Source of the DNA: Neoconidiobolus thromboides FSU 785
Lineage: Eukaryota > Entomophthoromycota > Entomophthoromycetes > Entomophthorales > Neoconidiobolaceae
DNA length: 64,000 nucleotides
Direction: 5' to 3'
Assembly (NCBI GenBank): GCA_025603075.1
Contig: MU626323.1
Location: 42,135 to 106,134 of the forward strand
Part shown: positions 44,862 through 55,717 of the stretch, one piece after another
How positions within the stretch are numbered: position 1 is the stretch's first letter
How the letters are laid out: each line of letters opens with the position of its first letter
Made by a program: the position numbers and the translations under genes
Notes under the pieces: generated by a model
What the model was told of the DNA's origin: nothing
What the model saw: only the letters and a program-made list of their open reading frames with translations
Databases searched by the model: none

Positions 44862-45625
44862 ATATATTACTTTCGTGTATTTTGCTTTTTTTACCACTAG
44901 TAACTACCATCATAGTTTGAATTATTCATTAACAATATTAAATTATTTTTAAATTTTTAGCATATTTCTTTTACAAAGTTATTCTAAAAAAGGGTCTTTA
45001 CACTCTTTTTCCTGACTTATCTACTCAATGGAAGAAGTTAAATCTCATGTTAACTCTCTTGATTCTAACACTTTAATTTTAAATCATGGCACACATTTCC
45101 TTTAAACTTCTATGTATATAATCATTCTTTTTTTTGAATTATGTAATCAAAGTATAGTTAAAGTTAAAAAGCTAAGTTAAATCTTTTTATTTAAACTTAG
45201 AGGATTTATTTTAGTTATATTAATTTTTTAAATAATTAATCTTTTCAATTTTTTATACTATTTTTGTTAAATATTTAATAGATATATAATGTATAAATAT
45301 ATAGCTACTTAATTTTATCTTTTATTGAGATAAAAATAAAATGTAAGTTTTTATAATTAAATTTTAAGATAGAATTTTATAAAATTTTAATATAATAAAA
45401 AGAAGCACATTATATAAACATTGGAATTTATTTACATTAATTTTAATATTTATAATAACCCAGAGTTTATGGAATTTTATAAAATAAAATAAAATAAAAT
45501 AAAAATAATTAAAGTTTACTGTTGATAATAAATTTAAGCAAATAATATATAAAATTAATGCTTTAAAGAGAACAAAAAACAAAAGCTAACAAGTAGAATT
45601 ATTATCAGCTATAACTTTAGTATAT

Positions 45626-45722
45626 GGGGATGTTTCTTTTAGCCTCAACATTTTTTCCATCTTTTAAGCGCTATTTGAGTGGAAAAAATGTTAGTAAAAT
45701 TTTTAAATACAAAAATACATCC
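45626..45722 (-). mobile_element. GGGGATG-family MITE (left member of a tandem pair)
   Basis: Reverse copy; GGGGATGTTTCTTTTAGCCT to AAAAATACATCC, preceded by TATAT. The next copy starts seven bases on. Confidence 0.87.
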
Positions 45723-45728
45723 ACATAT

Positions 45729-45828
45729 GGTGGTGTTTTTTTTGGTTTTATCACTTTTTATCATTTCTTAGATCATGTTTGAGCGAAAAAACTATTAGTA
45801 AAATTCTTAAATAAAAAAACACATCCTC
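45729..45828 (-). mobile_element. GGGGATG-family MITE (right member of a tandem pair), diverged
   Basis: Reverse copy sharing the ATATGG junction with its neighbour; GGTGGTGTTTTTTTTGGTTT to ACACATCCTC. More diverged than the first, so they are independent insertions rather than one duplication. Confidence 0.82.
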
Positions 45829-45886
45829 ATATACTAAGTAATTTTAAAAATACAACAAAGACAGATTTGTACAATATATATGCCTA

Positions 45887-46150
45887 TGTGAAACCTGGTA
45901 CTTGGTGGTTAAAGTCAAAAACAATTTTTATTTGATTGAATAGCTGTAAGTCGAAAGACCTTAGTTTATATAACTAAAGTAGACTTGAATCATGAACAAT
46001 AGCACATAATATGCTACAGGGTATGTAAAACAAACAAGATGGACAATTTTACTGTAAAACTTATATAAAATACTATTAGAAAGGTTTAGTGACTTTATTA
46101 AAGGTATGATATCAGGGAATAATTTAGCCAAAAAGCTTTGAATTATCATA
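45887..46150 (+). mobile_element. 460-bp dispersed element, copy 3 (5' part)
   Basis: TGTGAAACCTGGTACTTGG onward aligns with the first ~260 bp of 15723-16185 at lower identity. The copy stops at AATTATCATA where a MITE end begins, consistent with MITE insertion at a TA. Confidence 0.72.
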
Positions 46151-46151
46151 T

Positions 46152-46170
46152 GGGGATGTATTTTTGTGTT
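46152..46170 (+). mobile_element. 19-bp end of a GGGGATG-family MITE
   Basis: GGGGATGTATTTTTGTGTT only; then the reversed 460-bp element starts. A truncated MITE sits between two oppositely oriented copies of that element. Confidence 0.75.
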
Positions 46171-46737
46171 GTGAAATATCGCTTTGTCAGTCCCATGGTT
46201 AATTATAGCATAACAATCGCCTAAGCTGTTGTGTTCTTGAGTTCAGAGACAATTAATCCCGTGCTCTTAGTTTGATTTGCTATGAGAATTTCTAGCTCCA
46301 TCTCAAAAAATATTTATTATCTGGGAGTGTTTCTTTTGACTTCATTATTTTTTCCATTTTTTAAGCGCTATTTGAGCGGAAAATTTGTTAGTAAAACTCT
46401 TAAATACAAAAATACATCCCCATCTTCTCATTTTGATATCTATACTTTTCAGAGTATAAAAGAGTTTACAGAGTATAGTAGTTCGAGGCTTTTTAACTGA
46501 ATTATTCCCTGATATCTCAAACATTTAATAAAGCCACTAAGTTTTCTTAGTAGTATTTTACGTAGATTTACATTAGTATTGTCTATTCTACTTGTTTTAC
46601 ATAGTCTGTAGCCTACTACGTGCTATTCTTCACAATTCAAGTCTATCTTAGTCACATAAACTAAGACCTTTCGACTTATAGTGTAGTCAACCCAGTAATA
46701 GCTGTTCTTGACTCCAAACCCTGAGTACCAGATTTCA
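46171..46737 (-). mobile_element. 460-bp dispersed element, copy 2, with nested MITE
   Basis: The reverse complement of 15723-16185 over nearly its whole length, starting GTGAAATATCGCTTTGTCAG and ending CTGAGTACCAGATTTCA. A MITE (46322-46421) interrupts it. Confidence 0.82.
46322..46421 (-). mobile_element. GGGGATG-family MITE nested in the 460-bp element
   Basis: GGGAGTGTTTCTTTTGACTT to AAAATACATCCCC. The host element continues on both sides, so this MITE moved after the host element had inserted. Confidence 0.86.
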
Positions 46738-46860
46738 TAATTTATAAAGTTTATAAAAATTAATATAATAAAATTAATAGTTTAAACAATAACAATAAAA
46801 TAGATCTAATTTTTAAAGAGTATAAAAAACAAAATACAAAAAATAATAATAAACTATATT

Positions 46861-46954
46861 GGGGATGTATTTTTTTAAAATTTTACCAATAATCTTTTCA
46901 TTTAAGTAGGCTTTAAAAGATAGAAAAAGTGATGAAACCAAAAAAAATATCCCC
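46861..46954 (+). mobile_element. GGGGATG-family MITE
   Basis: GGGGATGTATTTTTTTAAAA to AAAAAAATATCCCC, followed by ATATAT. Confidence 0.85.
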
Positions 46955-47391
46955 ATATATTTATTTACATACTACAACTTTGATTAATATTAATACATAG
47001 GTTATGCTAATAAAAGCCTTACTAATCTAGAGATTTCTATTAAATTTAGTAGAAATTCTGTTAACTTATAATATAAATTATAATAAAATTAAAACTGTAC
47101 TAAGTATTTTTGCTTTTTAATATAAAAAAATTCTCTAAATAATTTTAAGTAAAGTTTTTAAAATATTAAAAATTGGATAAAAAAATGAAACTAATGTGGA
47201 TATCCCCGTATGCTTAGTTATAAAGGCTAAAGACTAAAGATTAAAGACTTTATATAAAAAATTAAAGAAGGAATAAAAGCATTCTATAAAGATCAAAAGA
47301 GATTAATAAATATAGCTTTAGAAGCCCTATAGATATTTGATACTAAAATACTAAATAATTTAAGGATGTTCCTTACTATATAAACGAATAT

Positions 47392-47490
47392 ATGAGGATA
47401 CCTTTTTTTGTTTAAGTATTTTACTAATAAATTTCCCTTCAATAGAGCTTAAAAAATGAGAAATAAATGAAACCCAACAAGATGCTCTCT
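47392..47490 (+). mobile_element. degenerate GGGGATG-family MITE upstream of the apyrase gene
   Basis: GAGGATACCTTTTTTTGTTT, then TTTTACTAATAAATTTCCC and AGAGCTTAAAAAATGAGAAA; ends are worn. It lies about 110 bp from the apyrase ATG. Confidence 0.65.
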
Positions 47491-47598
47491 CATAATAAAT
47501 TCTTTTAGAAAAACCAACTTTTTGCATCTTTTTAAAAAGAGTGGTTTTCAAAACATTATTTTTAAAAAATTACACTCTTTATTTTTCTATTTTCAATT

Positions 47599-49331
47599 AT
47601 GAATTTATTTTACTTCATTTATTGTATATATTTAGTTCTTCCAATTTTTAGTAAACAAACTTCATTTTCGAATGATCCATTACATTATGGTATTATAGTA
47701 GATGCAGGATCCACACAAACACGTTTGTATATATATCAATTTCATGGACCTTCAAACGCTAGTTATTCACCTTATGTTGAACCTGCTTTATTAAAAGATA
47801 GTGGTCAACAAGCTAAATTTATTCAAGAAGGTTCTATTGCTGAATTAAAAAGCAAAGATATGGAAGAATTTTTTAAAGGTAAGGATCCATGAATCATTAG
47901 AATAATAATGGCTATTTTTTTTAGTTAATATAAAGTTGAAGTTGAAGTTGAAGTTAATTTTTTTATAACTAATAAAATAATAAAATATAGGTATGATTAA
48001 CTTTGCTAAAGATTATATACCCAAAGAAAAACATCGACAGACAACATTTCATGTATTAGCCACAGCAGGAGTACGAGTATTAGGATTTAAAAAGATAAAA
48101 AAAGTGGTGAATAAAGTTAGTGAATATTTAATACAGATTAAAGATTTTCCATTTAAAATTGATGAAGATTTTGGGGTTCAGGTTTTACCTGGGGAATTTG
48201 AAGGTAATAATAATTAATAATCTTAATTAATATTAATATTAATATTAATATATATATTTAACAGGTGCTTATGATTGGTTAACAATCAATTATTTAGCTG
48301 GTACATTAAATAAATCAGCAGTAAAAGATAGTATAATATCAATAGATTTTGGTGGAGCATCATTAGAATTAACTTTTGAACCCACTGAAAGATTATCAGA
48401 AGGTTCATTTCCATTAAGAGTGAATGGTACTGACCGTATATTATATACCCAAAGTTATTTAAAATTTGGAAGAAATCAAGCATTAATTCGACATAGACAA
48501 CAATTAGTAGAAAATAGTTGGAGGTAAATTTAAAAATATTATATAATGTTTTTTAATAATTGTATTTTAACTGTATTTTTTTTAATAGTGAAATGGAAAA
48601 TGATACTGTCAAAATTGAAGTTATTGATCCTTGTTTTCCAATTAATTATCGACAAAAAATCAAAGTAGAAGTTTTTGGTAAAGTAAGAAAGGTTAACTTT
48701 GTTGGTGGTGGTAATTATTCATTATGTGAAATATTGACTTTAGATTTATTAAGGTAGAATAATAATAATAATATGTAATATTTTAATATTTCTTTATTTT
48801 TATAGAAAGAACGTATTTTGTGCAGCTGAACCATGTGGTATGAATGGGAAACATCAACCTAATTTACCATTAAATCGACCTATCTTTGCTTTAGATGGGT
48901 TTAATAAATTAGGGAAAATATTAAATTGTAAAGGAATAACCAATATACATTGTTTAGAAACCTCAGCATTAAATTATTGTATTGATCGTAAAATAGAAAA
49001 AGTGAAAGATAATAATAATAATAATAATGACAATAATAATGAAATATTAAATATTAATTCCAAATATAATAACAATTATTCAGAATGTTTTTTAGCAGCA
49101 TATGGTATTAATATATTAAAAAATGGGTTTAATATTGATACTTTTAGACAAATTCATTTAACTGATGATTATCATAATATCAATATTGGTTGGACACTTG
49201 GAGCTATAATTTATGAATTAGAAATTATGTCTTTTAAAAAAGGTTATTGTGAAGAAAATATTAATGATAAAAGGAATAGAGTCGGAATTAAGAATATGTA
49301 TTCTCCATTAAAACTTGATAGATTGTTTTAA
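47599..49331 (+). CDS. secreted apyrase / nucleoside triphosphate diphosphohydrolase (GDA1/CD39)
   Basis: Five exons (47599-47878, 47991-48203, 48265-48523, 48589-48753, 48806-49331) splice in frame to 480 aa. A signal peptide (MNLFYFIYCIYLVLPIFS) precedes the apyrase conserved regions: ACR1 IIVDAGSTQTRLYIYQF, ACR2 HVLATAGVRVL, ACR3 GEFEGAYDWLTINYLAGTL and ACR4 SIDFGGASLELTF. The family cleaves NTPs and NDPs to NMPs using divalent metal, either in the secretory pathway (GDPase for glycosylation) or outside the cell. There is no obvious C-terminal membrane segment, so a soluble or lumenal form is likely. An Asn-rich insert (about 49008-49045) is a lineage expansion. Intron 1 holds a GTTGAA repeat. 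Confidence 0.92.
47935..47956. repeat. GTTGAA short tandem repeat in apyrase intron 1
   Basis: Three to four copies of GTTGAA. Confidence 0.8.
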
Positions 49332-49442
49332 AATATTATTAATATAATAAAAAGGATAAAAATTATACTAATATATTAATATATTTATATTGTTAACTAT
49401 ACTTTTTTAATAATAATAAAAGGTTTATTTTATTTTATTTTT

Positions 49443-49972
49443 TTAATTTTGTTTTTTATCTGTACTATTATTATTACCATCATCTTCTAAAAATGCTACA
49501 ATAATATAGCTGAATAAAATCACATTAGCTACAACTACAGCAAAAGCAGCTGCATAGAAACCTTCTCCTATTAAATATATTAGCCATTAAATAAAAATAA
49601 TAGTTTACATATAATTAAGAATCTAAATTTACCATTAAATAAATATTGATTACTAAAATAATAAGAAGCAATAGGTATGATTCCCATACCAAGAGAGAAA
49701 AACATTAATTTAAACATAACAGTACTAATCATTAATTACTTTAGATTTAGTAATAATAAATTTTAATGAATTAATTACTTTGGTACTTCAATTTGTCTAT
49801 TAACATTTTTATTAACATTTGAAGACAATGACGTTATACTTTGTTTTAATTCTCCATTGTTACCATTGCTTGTTGTTAAATCATTTTTTGTTGTTTTTTT
49901 ATTGTTTATTTTTTCATCAGTTACCTTTGTAGTTTCTACTGTTCTCTTTTTTATATTATTATTATTTTTCAT
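49443..49972 (-). CDS. VMA21: V-ATPase assembly factor VMA21
   Basis: Exons 49779-49972, 49633-49724 and 49443-49567 splice in frame to 136 aa. The first ~63 residues are polar (Lys/Asn/Thr-rich) and longer than in yeast. Then come TM1, VPNTVMFKLMFFSLGMGIIP, and IASYYF, a short loop, and TM2, FYAAAFAVVVANVILFSYII, with VAFLEDDG. This two-helix layout with VP-x-x-V at the start of TM1 and VAF-x-E-D after TM2 is the VMA21 signature. The protein ends KKQN, a KKXX ER-retrieval signal, as in yeast Vma21. It escorts the V0 sector of the vacuolar ATPase out of the ER. It faces the DDB1 gene across 438 bp. Confidence 0.9.
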
Positions 49973-50151
49973 TGTTTTATTTTATAAAAAGATAATTTTT
50001 TAATATAAAAAAGTTGTTTAATGCTTAGTTCAGAAAAAAGTATCAATTTTATTACATAAGAATTAAGGAAAATGAAATAAAAATTAATAAAATAAAATAA
50101 AATAAAATAAGAGAATTAAATTAAAATATTAAATTTAAAATTATAGTTATA

Positions 50152-50218
<67 letters not shown>

Positions 50219-50410
50219 TAATTTCTTAACGTAATCTTATTTTAAATTCATATTAATTTGAATTTATTCATTTTTTTAATTATCCCATAAAAAACTTTAC
50301 TCAACTTGAATTGAAACTATTAAATTGAATCTTTTTTTTCTTTTTACGTCATTTAAAATTTCTTTTATTTAATCAACATCAAAAGATCTAAAAAAATAGA
50401 AATTCAAAAA
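49973..50410. other. divergent VMA21/DDB1 promoter region with microsatellite
   Basis: About 440 bp between two divergent genes, with a long AAT repeat in its centre. No other motif recognised. Confidence 0.6.
50152..50218. repeat. (AAT)n microsatellite, about 22 units
   Basis: An uninterrupted AAT run in the shared upstream region of VMA21 and DDB1. Confidence 0.95.
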
Positions 50411-52455
50411 ATGACAACTCATGAGAATCATGGTTATTATTTAACATATACTATTCCTTCTACTTCTATTTCTCATGCCTTAAAGGCAAATTTTACTAGT
50501 ACTGAAGGCAATTTAATTTTATGGTAAGATTTATTTAATTAATTAAATCGATTGAACTTCCAACTAAAATTTATATTGAATTTTATTCTTTTAGTAAAAA
50601 TAATATAATAGAAATCCATAACTTAACTTCCACTGGTTTACAATTATTGACCACTTATACCATTTTAGGTCATATTTCCATCTTACATATCTTACCTGGA
50701 CAAACTTTAGATACTCTCTTTTTATTAACAGAAAAAAGACAATACTTTAATTTACGATATGATATCAAAACTAAACAAATTATTACTACAGTATCAGGAG
50801 ATTTTTCTATCGATTTTGGTTTACCTTTAGAAAGGGGATATTTAGTTACTGGGAATCAAGCTGTGTTAACACTGTTTTTAAGTCAAGGAAGTATTAAATA
50901 TTTACCATTAGTAGAAAAAGAAAATGTTGAAATAGAAAATGAAAAGTTAAGAAATAGTGCTACTTTTACAGCTAGAGAATTACAAGTTGGTGATGCTTTA
51001 GAAGCTTTAGATTATTTGTAAGTAATTTATTAATTATTTAAAAATAAGAATTTAATTTTTAATTATTAATTATTAATTATTTAGATTTGAATATCAACAT
51101 CCAATTGCAACTACATTTTTATTAAATAAGAATATATTAGTAGTATTATGTAATACTAAAGTCCATCAAAGAAGTTTGATTTATTTAGAATATAATAAAT
51201 TACAAAGAAAATTTTTTATGTTAGATAAAAATATATTGAATTTTGGTAATTCAATTCACACTTTAATTCCGTTAAATGATGGTAAATTTGATATTATTAT
51301 AAATTATTTAATATTATTATAAATTATTATAAATTATTTAATTTTATTTAATTTTAGATGGCCTATTAGGTATTGGAGATTTAGAAATTAGTTATGTTAA
51401 AGAAAATCAATTAAAAAAATTAAATTCTAATTTACAAAATATTATTTGTTATACAACAATTGATAAAGAAAATTCAATATTTTTATTAGGTGATAAATTA
51501 GGTCAATTATATTTATTAACGATAATTTATAAGAATAATAAGAATAACATTAAAGAATTTGAAGAAATTAATTGTGAAATGATTGGAATAACAAGTATTA
51601 GTAGTAATTTAGTTTATTTATCTAATTATTATTGTTATATTGGATCACATTTTAATAATAGTCAATTAATTCAAATTAATATTAATAAATTAAATGTTAA
51701 TATAATTGAACAATATAATACATTATCACCAATGATTGATTTAATTAAACATAATGTTAATGAATTAATTACTTGTTCAGGTAATTATAAAAATGGGCAA
51801 ATTAATATAATTAAAAATGGTATTGGTTATAAAATATTAGCACAATTAAATATTGAGAATATTAAAGATTTATTTAATATTAATAATCAATTACTAATAT
51901 TTAATTTTATTAATCAAACTAAAATTATTAAATTATTACAAGATAATACAATGTTAGAAATTCATTTTAGTAATTTTATACATCAACAAAGTAGTTTATT
52001 AATAAATTATATTAAAGATGATTTATTATTACAAATAACGAAAAATCAAATTATTTTATTAGATTATAATTTAGATCAATTAATATTTAATTTAAATATA
52101 AATGAGGATATTTTGTTAGCAACATATAATAATAACAATTTAATCTTATCTTATTCTAATGGTAAATTACAATATTATCAATTAAACTTCAATAATAATG
52201 AATTATTATTTATTAATGAAATTCAATTAAAAAATGAAATATCATGTATTTATATTTATAATAATATTTTATATACAACAACATGGAATCAAAATGAATT
52301 GTATTTTATAGAATTAAATCAACAATTAAATATTAATTATATTCATTCATTTAATGATGATAATATTATTAATGATATTAAAATTATTACAAATAATAAT
52401 TTAATTAATTATTGTTTTATTACTTATTTAAACGGAAGAATTAATTATTTTAAAT

Positions 52456-52487
<32 letters not shown>

Positions 52488-53653
52488 TATAATTATCAAT
52501 TAATATCTAATATTATATCATTAACTTCTAATACTCAAGTAACTAAATTATTAATATTAAATAACAATTCCATATTGTCAATTGCTGATAAGACTTATTT
52601 ATTTACAATTGAAAAGGAAGAAATTCAACAAACTTATATTAATGAATTGGTAAGTATATTATCGTAATTATATCATCAATTAAATCATTCTATTATTTTA
52701 TTGTTATATTAATAGTTTTATATTTATTTAGAATAATAATAATATAACAACCTTATTTAATTATAATAACATGGAATGTTTAATAACATATAATAATAGG
52801 GAATTAAAATTTATAAAGCTAGATAATTTTACAAAATATCATATAAAAAATATACCGATTAATGAAATACCAATTAAAATTCAACGATATAATAATATAT
52901 TAATTGTATTATGTAATAAGGAAGATAATAATAATTCAAAACCAATTATTAAATTAATTTCTATGGAAGATTATAAAGGTAATAATAATAATAATTAGTA
53001 ATATATTTGATATATTAAATTTAATTTAATTTAATTTAATTTAATTTAATTTAATTATAATTATTTATTTTAGTTAAATTTGAATATGAATTAAATGAAG
53101 GATATATTGGATTAAGTTTAATTCAATATGAATTAAATAATAATTCATATGTAGTAATTGGGTTAGCTGATGTTCAAAGTTGTAATTTAGAAACATCTTT
53201 ATGTAAAAATGGATTGTTAGTATTATTTCAATTTAATGATGATAAATATTCATTAAATATATTAAATCAATTACAAGTTTCTGGTTCAGTTCATAATTTA
53301 TTATTTATAAATCAATTTATTATTGCTTCAATTAATAATAAGGTAAATTAATTGTATAATTCTAATTTATTAATATTTATTTGAATATTTAGATTGTTTC
53401 ATATATTATAAAAGATAATAATTTTATAGAATGTAGTATTGTATTTAGTGATGTATTTTGTGTAACTATGGATAATTTTAATAATGAAATAATAGTTGGA
53501 GATTTAATGCGGTCAATAAAATTAATTAAATGTGATAAAAATGGCCAATTAAAAATTACTTATAATGATTATAATCAACAATGGATAACGAATTGTAAAT
53601 TTATTAATCAAAATAATTATATTGTTAATGATAATAATGGTAATATTATTATT

Positions 53654-53694
<41 letters not shown>

Positions 53695-54431
53695 TAATAA
53701 TAATAATAATGATAATAATAATCAATTAAAAATAATAACTCAATTTCATCTTGGTGAACAAATCAATAATTTCGTCGATGGAAGTTTGTATCCTTCACCT
53801 TCAATTTATACACATGAAGGTTTAAAATTGATATCTAAAAAAGGAAATCAATCATTTTCAAAATTTAATGAAGTTGGATTTATTAATGAAGATATTTTAT
53901 ATCAACCTATTTTATTTTCTACAATATCAGGTGCTATCGGTTGTTTAAATCCATTACCTAAAAATACATTTGATTTACTAAATCAATTACAAATTAATAT
54001 ATTATATCATTTAGGTACTATTGGTAATATTGATTTTAACATGTAAGTTTTATTTTAATAATAATAATAATAATAATAATAATATTTTATATCTTAGATA
54101 TAGATCTTATACCAATGAACAAAAAATATTACCACCAAAAGGAATAATTGATGGTCAAATATTAGAACCTTTTCTTAATTTAGATATCAAACAACAATAC
54201 GTTATATTATACCAAAATGATATTAAACTATTAACTAAATTTAATTTATCAAAGTACTATTTTAAAAATAAATCAACTATTGAAAGATTAGAAAATCCAC
54301 TAAAAGAAGACTGGTTTATTCCTGATATTCAAGATGGTAGAGAAATTTACAATCAAAATTTACCAAAACCTATTAATATTACAATTAATACAATAATAAA
54401 TATTATTTTGGATTTAAAGAGATTAAAGTAA
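50411..54431 (+). CDS. DDB1: DDB1 (UV-damaged DNA-binding protein 1), CUL4 adaptor
   Basis: Eight exons (50411-50523, 50595-51017, 51085-51281, 51358-52649, 52732-52978, 53074-53342, 53393-54042, 54098-54431) close in frame to 1174 aa; human DDB1 is 1140. Conserved blocks appear in order along the three beta-propellers: HALKANFTSTEGNLIL near the start, LITCSGNYKNGQINIIKNGI (human: [20 protein letters not shown]), EIIVGDLMRSIKLI (human: ILVGDLMRSVLLL), TQFHLGEQINNFVDGSL, and GIIDGQILEPFL near the C-terminal helices. DDB1 links CUL4-RBX1 to substrate receptors in DNA repair and replication control. The gene is extremely AT-rich, with many Ile/Asn/Leu codons and poly-Asn inserts around 52460-52485 and 53655-53722, probably in surface loops. 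SAP130 and CPSF160 are related; these blocks favour DDB1. Confidence 0.93.
53019..53055. repeat. (TTTAA)n in DDB1 intron 5
   Basis: About seven TTTAA units fill most of the short intron before its TTTTAG acceptor. Confidence 0.85.
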
Positions 54432-55525
54432 GTAATAAATAAAGAGAATTAAAGTTAAATGGAAGTTAAATGAAAGTTACTTGATGCAATTATAATTATT
54501 AAAATATTATCAATATACTTATATATATATATTAAATATAAATATAAATATAAAGTTATTATGTCAATTTTATTATATTACAAATATTTTCATTTTAAAT
54601 TTTAAATTTTAAATTTATATTTTGTAAATAAAACAAATATCATTTATACTAATAGTCAATTAAAATATAAAGTATAAAATAATAAGTTTAGGTTTATAAT
54701 TAATAAATGTTAATAAGAGCTAATCATAAAATTTATATAAAAAAATAGTAATAAAATCAATAACAAAGTAATTTAACTTTATAAAAACCCTTAAATAAAT
54801 AAAAGTAAAATAAACTTGAAATTTATTAAATAGATGATTGAAGGTTAAATGATGATTATACTGCTATTTATCTGAAAATAGAGACAACTATTTTATGCAA
54901 TAAAGTGTCAAAAATAAGAATCGAAAATCTTAAAGTAAAAATAAAGAATAACAGGAATAATATATAGTTTACGATATAAGAACCAAAATAGAATAAAGGT
55001 TTATAAATACTTGAAATAAAATACAATTGATATTACAATAACTAGAAGAAGTTCTGTAATAAACTAGGTTAAGTTCTATATAAAAAATGGTAAATCTAAA
55101 CCTACTTTCCCCTAATCCTTTATTATTACTATAACTTTACTATATTGTTATAAAATAGATATTAAGGTGTTAACTTATAAAGTAATATAATAAAATAATC
55201 ATTTGAATATTCTATAGAGATAATTAAAAAATTGTACTATGATAACAATTCATTAGTATAGTAATAAAATGAATTTTAACTAATAAAAATATATTATTAA
55301 AAAAATAGGATATATGGGGATGCATTTTTGTATTTAAGAATTTTACCAACAAATTTTCCATTCAAACAGCCCTTAAAAGATGGAAAAAATAATGAAGTAA
55401 AAAAAACACTCCCATATATTAAAATTTACTTTTATTAATTACTTTATTTATCATCATTTTAAAATAAACTAATACTACTTAATAAAGGTAGAAAATAATT
55501 AAAATTAAACATCACTAAACATTTG
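54432..55525. other. intergenic region with one MITE
   Basis: About 1.1 kb of AT-rich DNA; a MITE at 55316-55413 and nothing else recognised. Confidence 0.55.
55316..55413 (+). mobile_element. GGGGATG-family MITE
   Basis: GGGGATGCATTTTTGTATTT to AAAAAACACTCCC, flanked by TATAT on both sides. Confidence 0.87.
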
Positions 55526-55612
55526 ATGATATTTGTTTAAGAATTTTTTTTAATTTTTGCACTTAAATAGCGTTTAAGAGATGAAAAAGCGATGAAAGCC
55601 AGAAAAAACATC
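55526..55612 (+). mobile_element. degenerate GGGGATG-family MITE (first of a tandem pair)
   Basis: GATGATATTTGTTTAAGAAT to AAAAAACATCTTC; it shares the CATATG junction with the next copy. Confidence 0.75.
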
Positions 55613-55619
55613 TTCATAT

Positions 55620-55717
55620 GGGGATGTATTTTTGTATTTAAGAATTTTACTAACAAATTTTCCGCTTGAATAGTATTTAAAAAATGAAGAAATAATGAAG
55701 TCAAAAAAAACACTCCC
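55620..55717 (+). mobile_element. GGGGATG-family MITE that forms the 3' end of a degenerating gene
   Basis: GGGATGTATTTTTGTATTTA to AAAAAACACTCCC. The minus-strand reading frame of the adjacent gene runs into it and stops after five MITE-derived residues. Confidence 0.85.

Larger units (their letters stand above)
43540..47598. other. gene-free, repeat-rich region
   Basis: About 4 kb. From 43540 to 44760 it is plain AT-rich DNA; from 44765 it carries a dense series of MITEs and two copies of the 460-bp element. No gene recognised. Confidence 0.65.

Noticed and set aside
46282-46500. 72-codon plus-strand ORF SSSISKNIYYLGVFLLTSLFFPF...
   Set aside because: It is a translation of the nested MITE and flanking 460-bp element; the same peptide (LTSLFFPFFKRYLSG) appears from other MITE copies such as 9807-9998.
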